Source of the DNA: Mesobacillus jeotgali
GTDB lineage: Bacteria; Bacillota; Bacilli; Bacillales; Cytobacillaceae
Direction: 5' to 3'
DNA: 64,000 bases
Assembly (NCBI RefSeq): GCF_002874535.1
Contig: NZ_CP025025.1
Location: 2,589,526-2,653,525, forward strand
Below are positions 9,352 through 18,252 of the stretch, in pieces; the stretch's first letter is position 1, and every line of letters starts with the position of its first letter. The translations under genes and the position numbers were made by a program. The notes beneath the pieces are model-generated. The model saw only the letters and a list, made by a program, of their open reading frames with translations, searched no databases and had not been told where the DNA came from.

Positions 9352-9993
9352 TTAATTTTTCTGCCTCAAAAGTTTATGAAGGTTATGCTTCCAATCCTCT
9401 GCCAGTTCATTAATTTCCAAAAGTTCTTCAATCGCCTCATAATCTTTCCTATGGTGAAAATAAATTTCATTAGCCCTTAAGATCGAAATATTATGTTGCT
9501 TCCTCTCCAGCAAGATAATTTCTGAGTCTTCATAGACCATTCCCTCCTGAAGAACACGAAAGAAATAGCCAGTATAGCCTGTCTCCACTACCCTTTTCAG
9601 CAATTGGTCTATACTGTTATTCTTCGAGATTTTTGAACAAGGTACTCTTCCCTGTGACACCTGGACAACAGCTTCTCCAAGCCTGTATGTATCCCCAATA
9701 TAGATTTCGGCTTCCGTCATTCGTGATGCCGATATATTTTCACCAAAGGTTTGAGGTTCAAGTTTTTTTCCGAATTCAGCAGACCATTTTGAATAATGCT
9801 CTGCTGGATAAAAACAAACAGCCCTGTCAGGGCCTCCGTGAAATTCTGTAGCTGCCACGCCATCCCCCTGAAAGTTATCTTTTGAAAGAAATGCCTGTTT
9901 CACTCTTTGTTTTCCTATAGCAGAAAGTTCTTGTCTACCATTCCAATCCCTTAGCTCTGGCATCCCAACGTTCAAATACAATATTTGTGCCAT
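9352..9993 (-). CDS. MOSC domain protein (YiiM-like)
   Basis: A 213-aa cytosolic protein of the MOSC (molybdenum cofactor sulfurase C-terminal) superfamily. Motifs are AATEFHGGPDRAVCFYP (about residues 47-63), the family HGG..R...Y signature, and VSQGRVPCSKIS with a conserved Cys. YiiM-type MOSC proteins reduce N-hydroxylated bases in E. coli using molybdenum cofactor; that activity here is inference. I use the ATG at 9991-9993 (AAGGGTG 8 nt upstream) rather than an upstream TTG at 10011. The gene ends just before the trp promoter. Confidence 0.88.
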   Translation of the reverse strand: MAQILYLNVGMPELRDWNGRQELSAIGKQRVKQAFLSKDNFQGDGVAATEFHGGPDRAVCFYPAEHYSKWSAEFGKKLEPQTFGENISASRMTEAEIYIGDTYRLGEAVVQVSQGRVPCSKISKNNSIDQLLKRVVETGYTGYFFRVLQEGMVYEDSEIILLERKQHNISILRANEIYFHHRKDYEAIEELLEINELAEDWKHNLHKLLRQKN

Positions 9994-10156
9994 GATTTCA
10001 ACACCCTTCAAGCCTTTTCCAATTATTTTATCCTTTTCACTCTAAAAACTCCATAAGGATTTTTCACAGAAAAAACCTTTCCCATAAAAAGACATCTGTT
10101 TTTTCTATTGTTTAAGTCCACACTAAAAATAGTATGAAAAAAGGCAGGTTACGATC

Positions 10157-11431
10157 ATGAATTATATTGAAAACTTGTTTCCTAAAGCCGGAGGAGTTTC
10201 GAAAAAACAAGAAAAGGATACGAAAAAGGATGGTGCCAATAATCAAAAATGGGCAATTGTCTCGATCGCATCCATTCCACTCGTGATGACACTTGGAAAT
10301 TCGATGCTGATTCCAGTTTTGCCTGTCATGGAGAAGAAGATGGGTATATCCGCCTTTCAATCGAGCCTGATCATAACCGTATATTCAATAGTAGCGATAT
10401 TTTTAATCCCGTTAGCGGGGTATTTATCTGATCATATTGGTCGAAAGAAAGTCATAATTCCAAGCCTGATCATCACTGGAATTGGCGGCACCATATCAGG
10501 GTGGGCCTCATGGCAAATGAACGATGGATACTGGGTTGTCTTAATCGGAAGAGCCTTACAGGGCGTTGGAGCAGCCGGTGCTTTTCCAATCGTTTTGCCA
10601 CTGGTTGGAGATATGTTCAAAAACGATGATGAAGTAAGCGGAGCCCTCGGAGAAATCGAAACTGCTAACACGCTTGGAAAGGTTCTCAGCCCAGTATTAG
10701 GGTCATTCCTGGCAGGAATCATCTGGTTTATCCCGTTCTTTTCAATACCCGTTTTCTGTGCCCTTTCAATAATCATGATGATCTTCCTGGTTAAAAGTCC
10801 AAAAAAGAAACAGAAACCATTGCCATTCAAGGATTTCCTAAAGAAAATAAAATTGATTTTCACTGAAAATGGGCGTTGGCTGTATGCCATCTTTTTTATT
10901 GGTGCTATTGTCATGTTCGTATTGTTTGGAGTCTTATTTTATCTGTCGGATATTCTGGAGAACAACTATGGAATAAAGGATTTGAAAAAAGGACTGGTTC
11001 TTGCCCTGCCATTAGGGGCTCTATGTCTTTCATCATTTATCACAGGTAAAGTTATAAAAAAGAATATGGTCCTTATGAAGTGGATTACGTTCTCCAGCTT
11101 AGTTTTGCTTGGTATAGCAGTGGCCCTCCTGAGCTTTTCAAGAGAGCTATGGTTTTTGATTTCCATGTTCCTTGTTGCCGGCATCGGTATAGGTGCAAGC
11201 CTGCCGCCACTGGACGCCTTAATCACTGAGAGTATTGAAAAAGAAGAACGAGGTACCATCACATCCATATATAGCTCAATGAGGTTCATAGGAGTAGCTG
11301 CAGGTCCTCCCATCATCGCTCTTATGATGAAAAATTCAAATAAGCTAATGTTCATAATCCTAACCGCTTTAAGTATCGCTGCCGCTCTAGCAACATTTCT
11401 TGCCATAAAACCAGATAAAAAAGAGGCGTAA
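10157..11431 (+). CDS. MFS drug/solute exporter, 12-TM type
   Basis: A 424-aa integral membrane protein with a basic ~35-residue cytoplasmic N-terminus and about 12 hydrophobic segments. The loop 2-3 signature GYLSDHIGRKKV (about residues 88-99) and GRALQGVGAAGAFPIV are typical of drug:H+ antiporter-1 major facilitator proteins; a long basic loop (KSPKKKQK, about 213-220) divides the two halves. The substrate is unknown. The gene is monocistronic and shares a bidirectional terminator with the next, convergent gene. Confidence 0.9.
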   Translation: MNYIENLFPKAGGVSKKQEKDTKKDGANNQKWAIVSIASIPLVMTLGNSMLIPVLPVMEKKMGISAFQSSLIITVYSIVAIFLIPLAGYLSDHIGRKKVIIPSLIITGIGGTISGWASWQMNDGYWVVLIGRALQGVGAAGAFPIVLPLVGDMFKNDDEVSGALGEIETANTLGKVLSPVLGSFLAGIIWFIPFFSIPVFCALSIIMMIFLVKSPKKKQKPLPFKDFLKKIKLIFTENGRWLYAIFFIGAIVMFVLFGVLFYLSDILENNYGIKDLKKGLVLALPLGALCLSSFITGKVIKKNMVLMKWITFSSLVLLGIAVALLSFSRELWFLISMFLVAGIGIGASLPPLDALITESIEKEERGTITSIYSSMRFIGVAAGPPIIALMMKNSNKLMFIILTALSIAAALATFLAIKPDKKEA

Positions 11432-11463
11432 AAACGCATTGTCTAATTGAACAATGCGTTTTT
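11431..11463. terminator. Bidirectional terminator between convergent genes
   Basis: AAAAACGCATTG and CAATGCGTTTTT form a 12-bp stem with a 9-nt loop; A and T runs on the two sides serve both strands. It touches both stop codons. Confidence 0.88.
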
Positions 11464-12236
11464 CAACGCCAGTCAGCTTGCTCTTCTTCCAAAAACTTCT
11501 CAATTTCAGCGTTGAACTCCTGCCATTTCTTAACAGGAACTTGATGTGAGACTTTTGGAATAATAGCTTTTTGGAAATGTCCCAATTCTCTTTCATAGGC
11601 CCTTATGTGCTGGTTGATGAAATCTCTCGAACCATAAATAAGCAGCAAAGGGACATTTAAATTTTTCAGTCTTCCGCTGCAAGAGTACATTAAGGACTCG
11701 TGATAAAAATGGAACCATGTGTTCAAATCAGCTTTTAACATATGTTCAATGAGTTCTGTCCTGTAATTCTTATCAAAGGTATGTGCGGTTGCAATCACCT
11801 TTGCCAGGGTTTTAGGAGAATTTTTAACGAAATACATTCCCATCAAATGCTCATATTTCAATGCAGGTGAATGTACCTCTGCAAAGCCGCCAGAAAGAAT
11901 AAGCGTTTTTGTTCTTTCCGGGTAAGTCAGGGCAAATTCCTGTGCGATGCTGCCTCCGGAGGAATAGCCGCACAATGTGACTTTTTCCAGCCCGATTGAA
12001 TCAACCAGTCTCAAGACTTCTTTGGCATACTGTTGGATTGTAACCCTTTCTAATACAGCTGTTGAATCACCATGACCGCTTAAGTCGGGAAGAATTAGTC
12101 TATATCGTTGGCTCAGTGGCCTTTGGTGTCGAAACACCTTTCTTCCCATTCCCGGTGGGTGTAAAAAGACAATTGGACTTCCTTGCCCAATCTCTTCGTA
12201 AAAAAGATCACCATACTCTAAATTGCATAAAGTCAT
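11463..12236 (-). CDS. Alpha/beta hydrolase
   Basis: A 257-aa alpha/beta-hydrolase fold protein. The oxyanion-hole strand is VFLHPPGMG (about residues 25-33), the nucleophile elbow GYSSGGS (Ser about 94), a likely acid follows in LLIYGSRDF, and a His in KVSHQVP completes the triad. The substrate (ester, lactone or dienelactone-like) cannot be told. An in-frame GTG lies 9 nt upstream, but GGGAG is best placed for the ATG at 12234-12236. It is monocistronic. Confidence 0.9.
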   Translation of the reverse strand: MTLCNLEYGDLFYEEIGQGSPIVFLHPPGMGRKVFRHQRPLSQRYRLILPDLSGHGDSTAVLERVTIQQYAKEVLRLVDSIGLEKVTLCGYSSGGSIAQEFALTYPERTKTLILSGGFAEVHSPALKYEHLMGMYFVKNSPKTLAKVIATAHTFDKNYRTELIEHMLKADLNTWFHFYHESLMYSCSGRLKNLNVPLLLIYGSRDFINQHIRAYERELGHFQKAIIPKVSHQVPVKKWQEFNAEIEKFLEEEQADWR

Positions 12237-12365
12237 TCCATTCACTCCCTATGCATGGGTTAACATAACTTCCCCAGTATAACCAAATGGCAAAACATCT
12301 CATGCATAAAGGTGCTTATAATCGTGACTTTAACAGCCCTGTATGGTATCCTTGTATTGTATAAT

Positions 12366-12490
12366 TTGTACAGAATGACTGCCGGTGTTGGCCCACCGAC
12401 AGTCTCCGCAATAGCCTTTCCCTTAGAGGATCGGCAAAGAAGCAGCTGGACCTCTCACTGTATTACAGTTAAGGGAGGTCTATTTTTTTT
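12366..12490 (+). ncRNA. Probable antisense antitoxin RNA of a type I TA module
   Basis: A plus-strand unit facing the toxin gene. It has a TATAAT (12360-12365) but no clear -35 box, a strong stem-loop (GACTGCCGGTG...CACCGACAGTC, 12377-12404), and a terminator hairpin GACCTCTCACTG...AAGGGAGGTC (12449-12480) with T8. The terminator overlaps the last codons of the toxin, so the RNA would pair with the 3' part of its mRNA, as in TxpA/RatA and BsrG/SR4. The 5' end is estimated. Confidence 0.65.
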
Positions 12491-12569
12491 GGCTCAACGT
12501 GAGGATTGCGAGGATCAAACTGGCAAATGAAAACATCGCCATAAAGGTCTCGAATACCGTCAAAGGCAT
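12480..12569 (-). CDS. Putative holin-like type I toxin peptide (29 aa)
   Basis: The peptide begins MPLTVFETFMAMFSF, continues as one hydrophobic helix, and ends LSQKK. This matches the holin-like toxin (Hol-Tox) pattern of short membrane peptides with an N-terminal 'TVFET' motif and Lys C-terminus, which depolarise membranes when unchecked. AAGGGGGTG sits just before the ATG, an unusually strong site. A -10-like TATACT is at 12626-12631. The gene is too short for routine gene calling. An antisense RNA converges on its 3' end. Confidence 0.82.
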   Translation of the reverse strand: MPLTVFETFMAMFSFASLILAILTLSQKK

Positions 12570-12651
12570 CACCCCCTTCCTGCGGGGCTAGCCGACCACC
12601 CTTGAGATTTGACTATTGCTTCTCAAGTATAACATAACCTTGTCCAAAATA

Positions 12652-12665
12652 AGAACATCTGTTCT
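12652..12665. promoter_or_regulatory. LexA (DinR)-like operator upstream of the toxin
   Basis: AGAACATCTGTTCT keeps the invariant GAAC-N4-GTTC of the Bacillus SOS box (consensus CGAACRNRYGTTYG, 11 of 14 matched by my count). It would overlap the -35 region of the toxin promoter. The gene on its other side ends rather than starts here, so the toxin is the only plausible target. Confidence 0.5.
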
Positions 12666-12729
12666 ATTTAGATGAAAAATTAGGGCTAAGATACTAGAAG
12701 AACGGAAATCTATCTAGTATCCGCCAGGT

Positions 12730-13530
12730 TTAGTTTTCCTTCAACCTAGGTTTGCCAGGATCACATCCAGGTTGATCCATAGAGGCCGCTTCTGCGACTT
12801 TAGATAAATAATAGCACTCCTCCCTGAACATATGGTCAGCCATCAGCGGAGCAAAACTTCCCAATGCCTGTTCAGTTAACTCGAGTTCCTTTAACTCATC
12901 AAGAAATTTCATGAACAGCTGAATTTCAAGTGATACCTCTTGATTCATCCTTTGCAAAGCTGGAAAAGAGGTTAAATTCGTTCTCAAATAACCAGTCATC
13001 TCGACTGCTTTTAAATAGAAATCCTCAAAATGCTTCATGTATTTTTCACTCTTTGCCTTCAGGCGCTTTTCAACCTGGTCAAGGTTACTTTGAATAGCAC
13101 CGGCATGGCCTGCCGCATCAAGCAGCCAGACAGTATGATGGTGCAATTCGTGGAATATCGGCGGTTCCTCGCCCCTTTTAAGGTACTCTAGAACTCTGAT
13201 ATATTCCTCAACCTCATTGACCATATGGTTGATAAAAGTAGGACCCAAATGGATTTTCACATTGCCTGTCAGCATTTTTTCTATTAGGTCAAGCTTAAAT
13301 CCCCTGATTTTCTTCGCTTCTTCGTCCGCTCTCATGCTCAAATGAATGAGATCGGTTGTTTCCACCCTTTGCAGCAGACTGTCAAAAGTATTAATAAAGT
13401 ACTTTGCCGTCTCTATTTCCTCTTGCTCTACAGGCACCAGCGCCTCATGCAGAAATCTCCCGTGGTCACCAAGGACCTGTAGCCAAAAACGGTGCTCATA
13501 CAAGGCGGCACTTTTGAAGTCCCTCGCCAT
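12730..13530 (-). CDS. DUF2935 family protein
   Basis: A 266-aa, mostly helical cytosolic protein. It has two similar halves of about 130 residues, each starting with an 'ALYEHRFWLQVLGDH'-like or 'H..E..Y'-rich helix and carrying His/Glu residues (EHRFW, HELHHH, MADHMFREE) that could form a diiron-like or metal site in paired four-helix bundles, as in solved DUF2935 proteins. Function is unknown. Starts at 13554 (GTG), 13536 and 13530 (ATG) are possible; GGGGG is best spaced for 13530. Confidence 0.82.
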   Translation of the reverse strand: MARDFKSAALYEHRFWLQVLGDHGRFLHEALVPVEQEEIETAKYFINTFDSLLQRVETTDLIHLSMRADEEAKKIRGFKLDLIEKMLTGNVKIHLGPTFINHMVNEVEEYIRVLEYLKRGEEPPIFHELHHHTVWLLDAAGHAGAIQSNLDQVEKRLKAKSEKYMKHFEDFYLKAVEMTGYLRTNLTSFPALQRMNQEVSLEIQLFMKFLDELKELELTEQALGSFAPLMADHMFREECYYLSKVAEAASMDQPGCDPGKPRLKEN

Positions 13531-13601
13531 CCCCATTCCCCCTTCACAAATCACTTCATAAAATCATATCTGCAAAGTAATGGAAATATTCATATTCACA
13601 C

Positions 13602-13634
13602 AAAAAGGCCTGCAGACTGGAACTCTGCAGGCCT
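13602..13634 (-). terminator. Terminator of the fruRKA operon
   Basis: AGGCCTGCAGA and TCTGCAGGCCT form an 11-bp GC-rich stem followed on the minus strand by TTTTTG. It lies just past the fruA stop. Confidence 0.9.
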
Positions 13635-13640
13635 CGCTTT

Positions 13641-15500
13641 TTATCTGGCAACTGGTTTCTTTAATATTCCAAGCAAAATTGCTGTGACAGCAGAGCCGAT
13701 GAGAATTGCAGCCAGATATAACAGCCATCCTCCTTCGACGAGCGGCACTACGAACAGTCCACCGTGTGGAGCCCTCAGTCCAATGTTAAACATCATCGTC
13801 AATCCGCCGGCAACAGCTGATCCAGCCATTACTGAAGGAATAACGCGCAATGGATCTGCTGCTGCGAACGGGATAGCACCTTCTGTGATGAAAGAAAGTC
13901 CCATTATATAGTTAGCCTTTCCTGCATCCTGATCTTCCTTGGTAAACTTCTTTTTAAAGAAAGTTGTCGCAAGTGCGATGCCAAGAGGAGGTACCATACC
14001 TGCTGCCATGATCGCAGCCATCGGTTCATACACGCCGTTTGCAAGCAAGCCAGTTCCGAAAACGTAAGCTGCTTTGTTAACAGGTCCACCCATGTCAAAT
14101 GCCATCATTAATCCCAAAACAATTCCAAGCAATACAGCGTTCCCTGTCCCTAATCCTGACAGCCAATCTGTGATTGCCTGGTTCAGGGCTCCGACTGGTT
14201 TGTTTACCAAAAACAGCATGATGAATCCAGTTGAAGCAATACCGAATAACGGATACAAGAGAATTGTCTTAATTCCTTCAAGTGAAGCAGGAAGTCCTGC
14301 AAACAATTTCTTTAGCCCCAACACAAGATATCCAGCGAGGAATCCGGCAACCAAACCGCCAAGGAACCCACCACCGCCAGTGGCAGCAAGCAATCCACCA
14401 ACCATACCCGGAGCAAAACCTGGTCTGTCAGCAATACTTAGTGCGATGAAACCTGCAAGAATTGGTACTAGTAATCCAAACGCACCGCTTCCTCCACCTA
14501 TGTCCATCAAGGCTTTGGCAATTGGGTGGTAAGATGGATCATCTGGATTAAAGGCGTTATAGCCGAACATGAATGAAATGGCGATTAAGATACCGCCCCC
14601 GACAACGAAAGGAAGCATATTCGATACGCCATTCATCAGATGCTTATAGACTCCGCCACGGCTTTCTTTCTTATCTGACGATGGATTGCCTGAGGCCTGG
14701 TATAACGGTGCATCCTTTTTGACAGCCTTTTCGATCAGATCCTTTGGTTTGCGGATTCCGTCGGCAACAGGTACATCAATTAATGGCTTTCCGGCAAATC
14801 GGTCCATATCCACCTTTGTATCAGCCGCAATGATGACTGCTTCTGCGTTTTCTATGTCTTCCTGTGTAAGGACATTTTTCGCCCCGCCAGAACCATTTGT
14901 TTCAACCTTGATATCTACGCCCATTTCAGCTGCTTTAGCTTTTAATGAATCTGCAGCCATGTACGTATGGGCAATTCCAGTAGGGCATGCAGTTACTGCT
15001 ACTATGAATTTTTTATTATTCCTTGCAACCTTCTCTTCGGTTTCTTCCTGGTCATAGCTGTTAATAATTTCAATCACATCATCAGCTGTTTTTGCCCCAA
15101 GGAGTTTTTCACGTGCTTCGGCATTCATCAAAATGGAAGAAAGTCGTGCCAGTGCTTCTAGATGGGTATTGTTCGCGCCTTCAGGTGCTGCAATCATGAA
15201 GAACAGGTGTGCAGGCTGTCCGTCCAACGATTCATAATCGATTCCAGCCTCTGACCGGCCAAATACAATTGTCGCATCCTTCACGACTGAAGTTTTCGCG
15301 TGTGGAATAGCAACCCCGTCCCCTACGCCTGTAGTGCTTTGTTGTTCACGTTTTAGGATTGCTTTTTCAAAAGCATCGCGGTCTGTAATTTTCCCCGCCC
15401 GCTCTAGCATTCCTACAAGCTCATTCACTGCATCTTGCTTTGATGCAGCACTCATGGATAACAGAATCGTCTCTCTAGTCAGTAGTTCTGTAATTCTCAT
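13641..15500 (-). CDS. fruA: PTS fructose transporter subunit IIABC
   Basis: A 619-aa fusion that imports fructose and phosphorylates it at C1. Order: EIIA (residues 1-145, phospho-His in GVAIPHAKTS), EIIB (about 165-265, Cys in TACPTGIAHTYMAA), then EIIC (about 290-619) with roughly nine hydrophobic segments and a long FLGGLVAGFLAGY stretch. The domain order and length match Bacillus FruA. It is the last gene of fruR-fruK-fruA, 15 nt after fruK, with AAGGGGGAG before the ATG. Confidence 0.97.
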   Translation of the reverse strand: MRITELLTRETILLSMSAASKQDAVNELVGMLERAGKITDRDAFEKAILKREQQSTTGVGDGVAIPHAKTSVVKDATIVFGRSEAGIDYESLDGQPAHLFFMIAAPEGANNTHLEALARLSSILMNAEAREKLLGAKTADDVIEIINSYDQEETEEKVARNNKKFIVAVTACPTGIAHTYMAADSLKAKAAEMGVDIKVETNGSGGAKNVLTQEDIENAEAVIIAADTKVDMDRFAGKPLIDVPVADGIRKPKDLIEKAVKKDAPLYQASGNPSSDKKESRGGVYKHLMNGVSNMLPFVVGGGILIAISFMFGYNAFNPDDPSYHPIAKALMDIGGGSGAFGLLVPILAGFIALSIADRPGFAPGMVGGLLAATGGGGFLGGLVAGFLAGYLVLGLKKLFAGLPASLEGIKTILLYPLFGIASTGFIMLFLVNKPVGALNQAITDWLSGLGTGNAVLLGIVLGLMMAFDMGGPVNKAAYVFGTGLLANGVYEPMAAIMAAGMVPPLGIALATTFFKKKFTKEDQDAGKANYIMGLSFITEGAIPFAAADPLRVIPSVMAGSAVAGGLTMMFNIGLRAPHGGLFVVPLVEGGWLLYLAAILIGSAVTAILLGILKKPVAR

Positions 15501-15515
15501 GGTTTCTCCCCCTTA

Positions 15516-16427
15516 CTAGTTTTTTTGTATTTTTACTTCTTTAAGAAGTTGTTCAACTTGATCAGGTGTACATAATCCTATTGAAAACGCAGTTGCGCTT
15601 CCAGATGCAACACTATAACGGAATGCTTCTTTTCGATCACCAGTTTTTAAATACTGGGCCACGAAACCAGCAACCATTGAATCCCCTGCACCTACTGAGC
15701 TTTTGACTTCACCTTGAGGAACAGCGGCTTTATAGGCATCGTTTTCATTGATATAGACAGCACCTTTGTCAGCCAATGAGACAATGACATTTTTAGCACC
15801 AGCTTCAACAAGCTTTTTCCCATAAAAAATGGCTTCATCAGCATCGGTGATTTCCCTGTTGAACAACTGTCCCAATTCATGATGATTCGGCTTGATCAGG
15901 AATGGCCTGTAGTCAAGAATGCTTTTTAGCAAGTCACCTTCAGCGTCTACGATTACTTCTGCCCCAGTCTTCTTGCAGATTTGGACAATTTCTTCATATA
16001 TGGATTCAGGCATGCTGGATGGGATGCTTCCAGCAAGGATCAGAAAATCGCCATTTCCAAGCAGCATGATCTGATCCTTCAATGACTCTATTGCCATTGT
16101 TGAGATTTCAGGGCCGCGGGCATTTATTTCTGTTTCTGTTCCGGCCTTAAGCTTAACGTTAATGCGTGTATCACCTTCGACATTGACAAATCTTGTTTGC
16201 ACGCCTTCCCGATTAAGAAACTCCTCGACATACTTGCCGGTGAAGCCTCCAATAAAACCTGTTGCCTTGCTTTCAACTCCAAGGGAACGAAGGACCCTTG
16301 AAACATTAATCCCTTTACCGCCAGGAAGCTTTGTTTCGTTTGAACTTCTATTCAAACTGCCTAGTTGGATTTCATCCGCTTCAACAATGTAATCAACTGA
16401 TGGATTAAGAGTCAGAGTGTAAATCAT
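15516..16427 (-). CDS. fruK: 1-phosphofructokinase
   Basis: A 303-aa PfkB-family sugar kinase that converts fructose 1-phosphate to the 1,6-bisphosphate for glycolysis. Motifs: LNPSVDYIV at the start, GGKGINVSRVL (about residues 37-47), and the PfkB signature with catalytic Asp in SSVGAGDSMVAGF (about 248). It overlaps fruR by 4 nt (ATGA), so the two are coupled. Confidence 0.96.
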   Translation of the reverse strand: MIYTLTLNPSVDYIVEADEIQLGSLNRSSNETKLPGGKGINVSRVLRSLGVESKATGFIGGFTGKYVEEFLNREGVQTRFVNVEGDTRINVKLKAGTETEINARGPEISTMAIESLKDQIMLLGNGDFLILAGSIPSSMPESIYEEIVQICKKTGAEVIVDAEGDLLKSILDYRPFLIKPNHHELGQLFNREITDADEAIFYGKKLVEAGAKNVIVSLADKGAVYINENDAYKAAVPQGEVKSSVGAGDSMVAGFVAQYLKTGDRKEAFRYSVASGSATAFSIGLCTPDQVEQLLKEVKIQKN

Positions 16428-17176
16428 GATGTCACAACCTTTATTGAAGTTTTGCTCGTATATTGCCCTTTATGATCTTCATCAATTGTATTGGTGATGA
16501 TCGTTGCTTCATGCAAGTCTGCTATTTTGGCGAACGTAATCTCCGAAAACTTGCTGTCATCAGCAAGCACAAAGGATTCTCGAGATAAAGTCATCGCTTT
16601 TTGCTTGATCATTGCTTCTTCCTGGTCTGGTGTCGTATACCCTGAGTGAGGATGGATACCGTTCACTCCGAGGAAGCATTTATCAAAGCGGTACTGTTCA
16701 AGGCTTGCCAGAGCCCCTCTTCCGATAATCGCATTCGTTTTTGGCTTCGCATATCCGCCTATCACATATGTTTCAATATTTTTTTCAAGCAGCTGTGGTA
16801 AATGCATGAGACCATTAGTGACTACTACAATATCTTTAACCTGTAATGAACTGATCATCTCGAAAATAGTCGAGCCGGCATCAAGATAAATACTGTCACC
16901 TTCTTCCACAAGACCTGCAGCATATTGAGCGATTTGCTTTTTTTCCTGAAGGTATTTGGTGGATTTTTCAACCATGCTTGGCTCCTGGAGTTTGCCCCTT
17001 AGTCTGGCTGCTCCGCCATGCACTCTTTTCAGAAACTTCCCCTCCTCAAGAATTGTCAGGTCGCGACGGATGGTTGATTCCGAAGCTTCAGTGAGATCAA
17101 CTATTTCCTGTATTTTTACTATTGGTTTTTCTTTAATCATTTGTAATATGAGCTGGTGGCGCTCAGGTGTTAACAT
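16424..17176 (-). CDS. fruR: DeoR-family fructose operon repressor
   Basis: A 250-aa regulator. An N-terminal winged helix (residues 1-57, recognition helix SESTIRRDL) is joined to a C-terminal sugar-phosphate sensor domain with YLDAGSTIFEM and VVTNGLMHL. FruR-type proteins are relieved by fructose 1-phosphate. It is first in the fruRKA operon, so it is probably autoregulated through the direct repeats upstream. GGAGGAA lies 7 nt before the ATG. Confidence 0.95.
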   Translation of the reverse strand: MLTPERHQLILQMIKEKPIVKIQEIVDLTEASESTIRRDLTILEEGKFLKRVHGGAARLRGKLQEPSMVEKSTKYLQEKKQIAQYAAGLVEEGDSIYLDAGSTIFEMISSLQVKDIVVVTNGLMHLPQLLEKNIETYVIGGYAKPKTNAIIGRGALASLEQYRFDKCFLGVNGIHPHSGYTTPDQEEAMIKQKAMTLSRESFVLADDSKFSEITFAKIADLHEATIITNTIDEDHKGQYTSKTSIKVVTS

Positions 17177-17207
17177 GAGCCATTCCTCCTATTTGCTTCG
17201 TATTTTC

Positions 17208-17262
17208 ATCATAATGTAATCGATTTCAAAAATCAATCATTTTCTTTCAAAAACAATCATTA
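17208..17262 (-). promoter_or_regulatory. fruRKA promoter with paired FruR-type operator repeats
   Basis: On the minus strand TTGATT (17231-17236), a 17-bp spacer and TATGAT (17208-17213) make a sigma-A promoter. Two direct repeats reading TTCAAAAA(T)CAATCATT on the plus strand begin at 17225 and 17246, 21 bp (two helical turns) apart; one covers the -35 box. This is the expected design for a DeoR-type repressor. Confidence 0.7.
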
Positions 17263-17312
17263 TTAATCAAATATAAAATCATCCGTGAATGTTTTTGAAA
17301 GTTATCAGACAA

Positions 17313-17340
17313 TAAAAAAACCTCCATAACGGAGGTTCTT
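17313..17340 (-). terminator. Terminator upstream of fruR region, 3' of LysE gene
   Basis: AACCTCC and GGAGGTT form a stem with a short loop, followed on the minus strand by T7. It ends the transcript of the 17354-17986 gene. Confidence 0.88.
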
Positions 17341-17353
17341 CTCAATAATGTCC

Positions 17354-17986
17354 CTATAATATTAACGCCTTGATACCCTGGTATCCAAAATAAACTCCAA
17401 AACCAAGCAAAGAGAGGCCAGACAATATTGAAATAGCCCTCAAACTGCTATAATTCAAAAATCTCCTGAATCCGGTGGTTATCGCTGCTACAAAAATATC
17501 CCACAATGCCAGACCAAGGAAAATCATGCTGCTATAAATCAGCAGGTCTGTTCGTCCATAGTTGCTGGCGGTTTTTGCAAGTACAGAACCATAGATTCCT
17601 AGCCAGAAAAGGATGGATAAAGGACTGCTGATCGACATGATAAACCCCGTAAGGAAACATTTTAGCATCGACTCTTTACCACGGCTAAAAGCGAGATCAA
17701 TGTTATTCGCCTTTACAATACATTCAATCCCAGAGTAAATGAGGACAAATCCGCCAAATAACCAAAGGAAAATTTGAATGATAGGCATGTCCAAAAAATT
17801 CACAAGACCTAAATAGATTAACAGCATAAAGATAGCATCTGCAATCATTGAACCTGTCCCTACAATCCAAGCATGCCAGAAACCATTTTTGATCCCCTTA
17901 TCCAGCCTGGCTGAATTTACCGGGCCAATCGGGGCTGCCAAGGTTAATCCAAGAAAAATGTAACTGACTAGTAAACTGACATTCAA
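17354..17986 (-). CDS. LysE-family amino acid exporter (copy 1)
   Basis: A 210-aa membrane protein with about six hydrophobic segments and the LysE/RhtB signature LTLAAPIGPVNSARLDKG near the N-terminus. Members export amino acids such as lysine, arginine or homoserine; the substrate here is unknown. It is a close paralog of the gene at 19034-19654 (shared AAPIGPVN, GFIMSIS.PL.ILFWLGIYGSVLAKTAS). I start at the TTG (17984-17986), with GGGGGA 8 nt upstream, by alignment to that paralog; an upstream frame extends to 18040. Confidence 0.85.
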   Translation of the reverse strand: MNVSLLVSYIFLGLTLAAPIGPVNSARLDKGIKNGFWHAWIVGTGSMIADAIFMLLIYLGLVNFLDMPIIQIFLWLFGGFVLIYSGIECIVKANNIDLAFSRGKESMLKCFLTGFIMSISSPLSILFWLGIYGSVLAKTASNYGRTDLLIYSSMIFLGLALWDIFVAAITTGFRRFLNYSSLRAISILSGLSLLGFGVYFGYQGIKALIL

Positions 17987-18117
17987 GACCTCGTCCCCCA
18001 ACACACAAAAACTTTGTACATTGTATGTTCGAGAATCCAATCCTAATACTACCTGTCCAATTATTTAAAAATAGATTTGTACATATTTCTATAAGCAAGT
18101 AGAGTGATATTTTATAA

Positions 18118-18145
18118 TTGTATTCGATAGTTTTTATGCTATAAT
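18118..18145 (+). promoter_or_regulatory. Promoter of tRNA-Leu
   Basis: TTGTAT (18118-18123), a 16-bp spacer and an extended -10 TGCTATAAT ending at 18145, 14 bp before the tRNA. Confidence 0.75.
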
Positions 18146-18159
18146 TCTTATATAAATAC

Positions 18160-18243
18160 GCGGGTGTGGCGGAATCGGCAGACGCGCTAGATTCAGGTTC
18201 TAGTGGTGGCAACACCGTGGAGGTTCAAGTCCTCTCATCCGCA
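18160..18243 (+). tRNA. tRNA-Leu (anticodon CAG)
   Basis: A full cloverleaf: acceptor GCGGGTG/CATCCGC, D-arm GGCGGAATCGGCAGACGCG, anticodon arm CTAGA-TTCAGGT-TCTAG giving CAG, a long class II variable arm (TGGTGGCAACACCGT), and T-arm AGGTTCAAGTCCT. The discriminator is A and CCA is not encoded. It is a single tRNA with its own promoter and terminator. Confidence 0.96.
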
Positions 18244-18252
18244 TACAGAAAA

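Noticed and set aside
12312-12530. 72-aa plus-strand protein opposite the toxin
   Set aside because: No ribosome binding site; it runs through two strong hairpins and a terminator. The stretch is better explained as antisense RNA.
17295-17308. CcpA cre site upstream of fruR
   Set aside because: TTGAAAGTTATCAG is only a partial match to the cre consensus and lies well upstream of the promoter.
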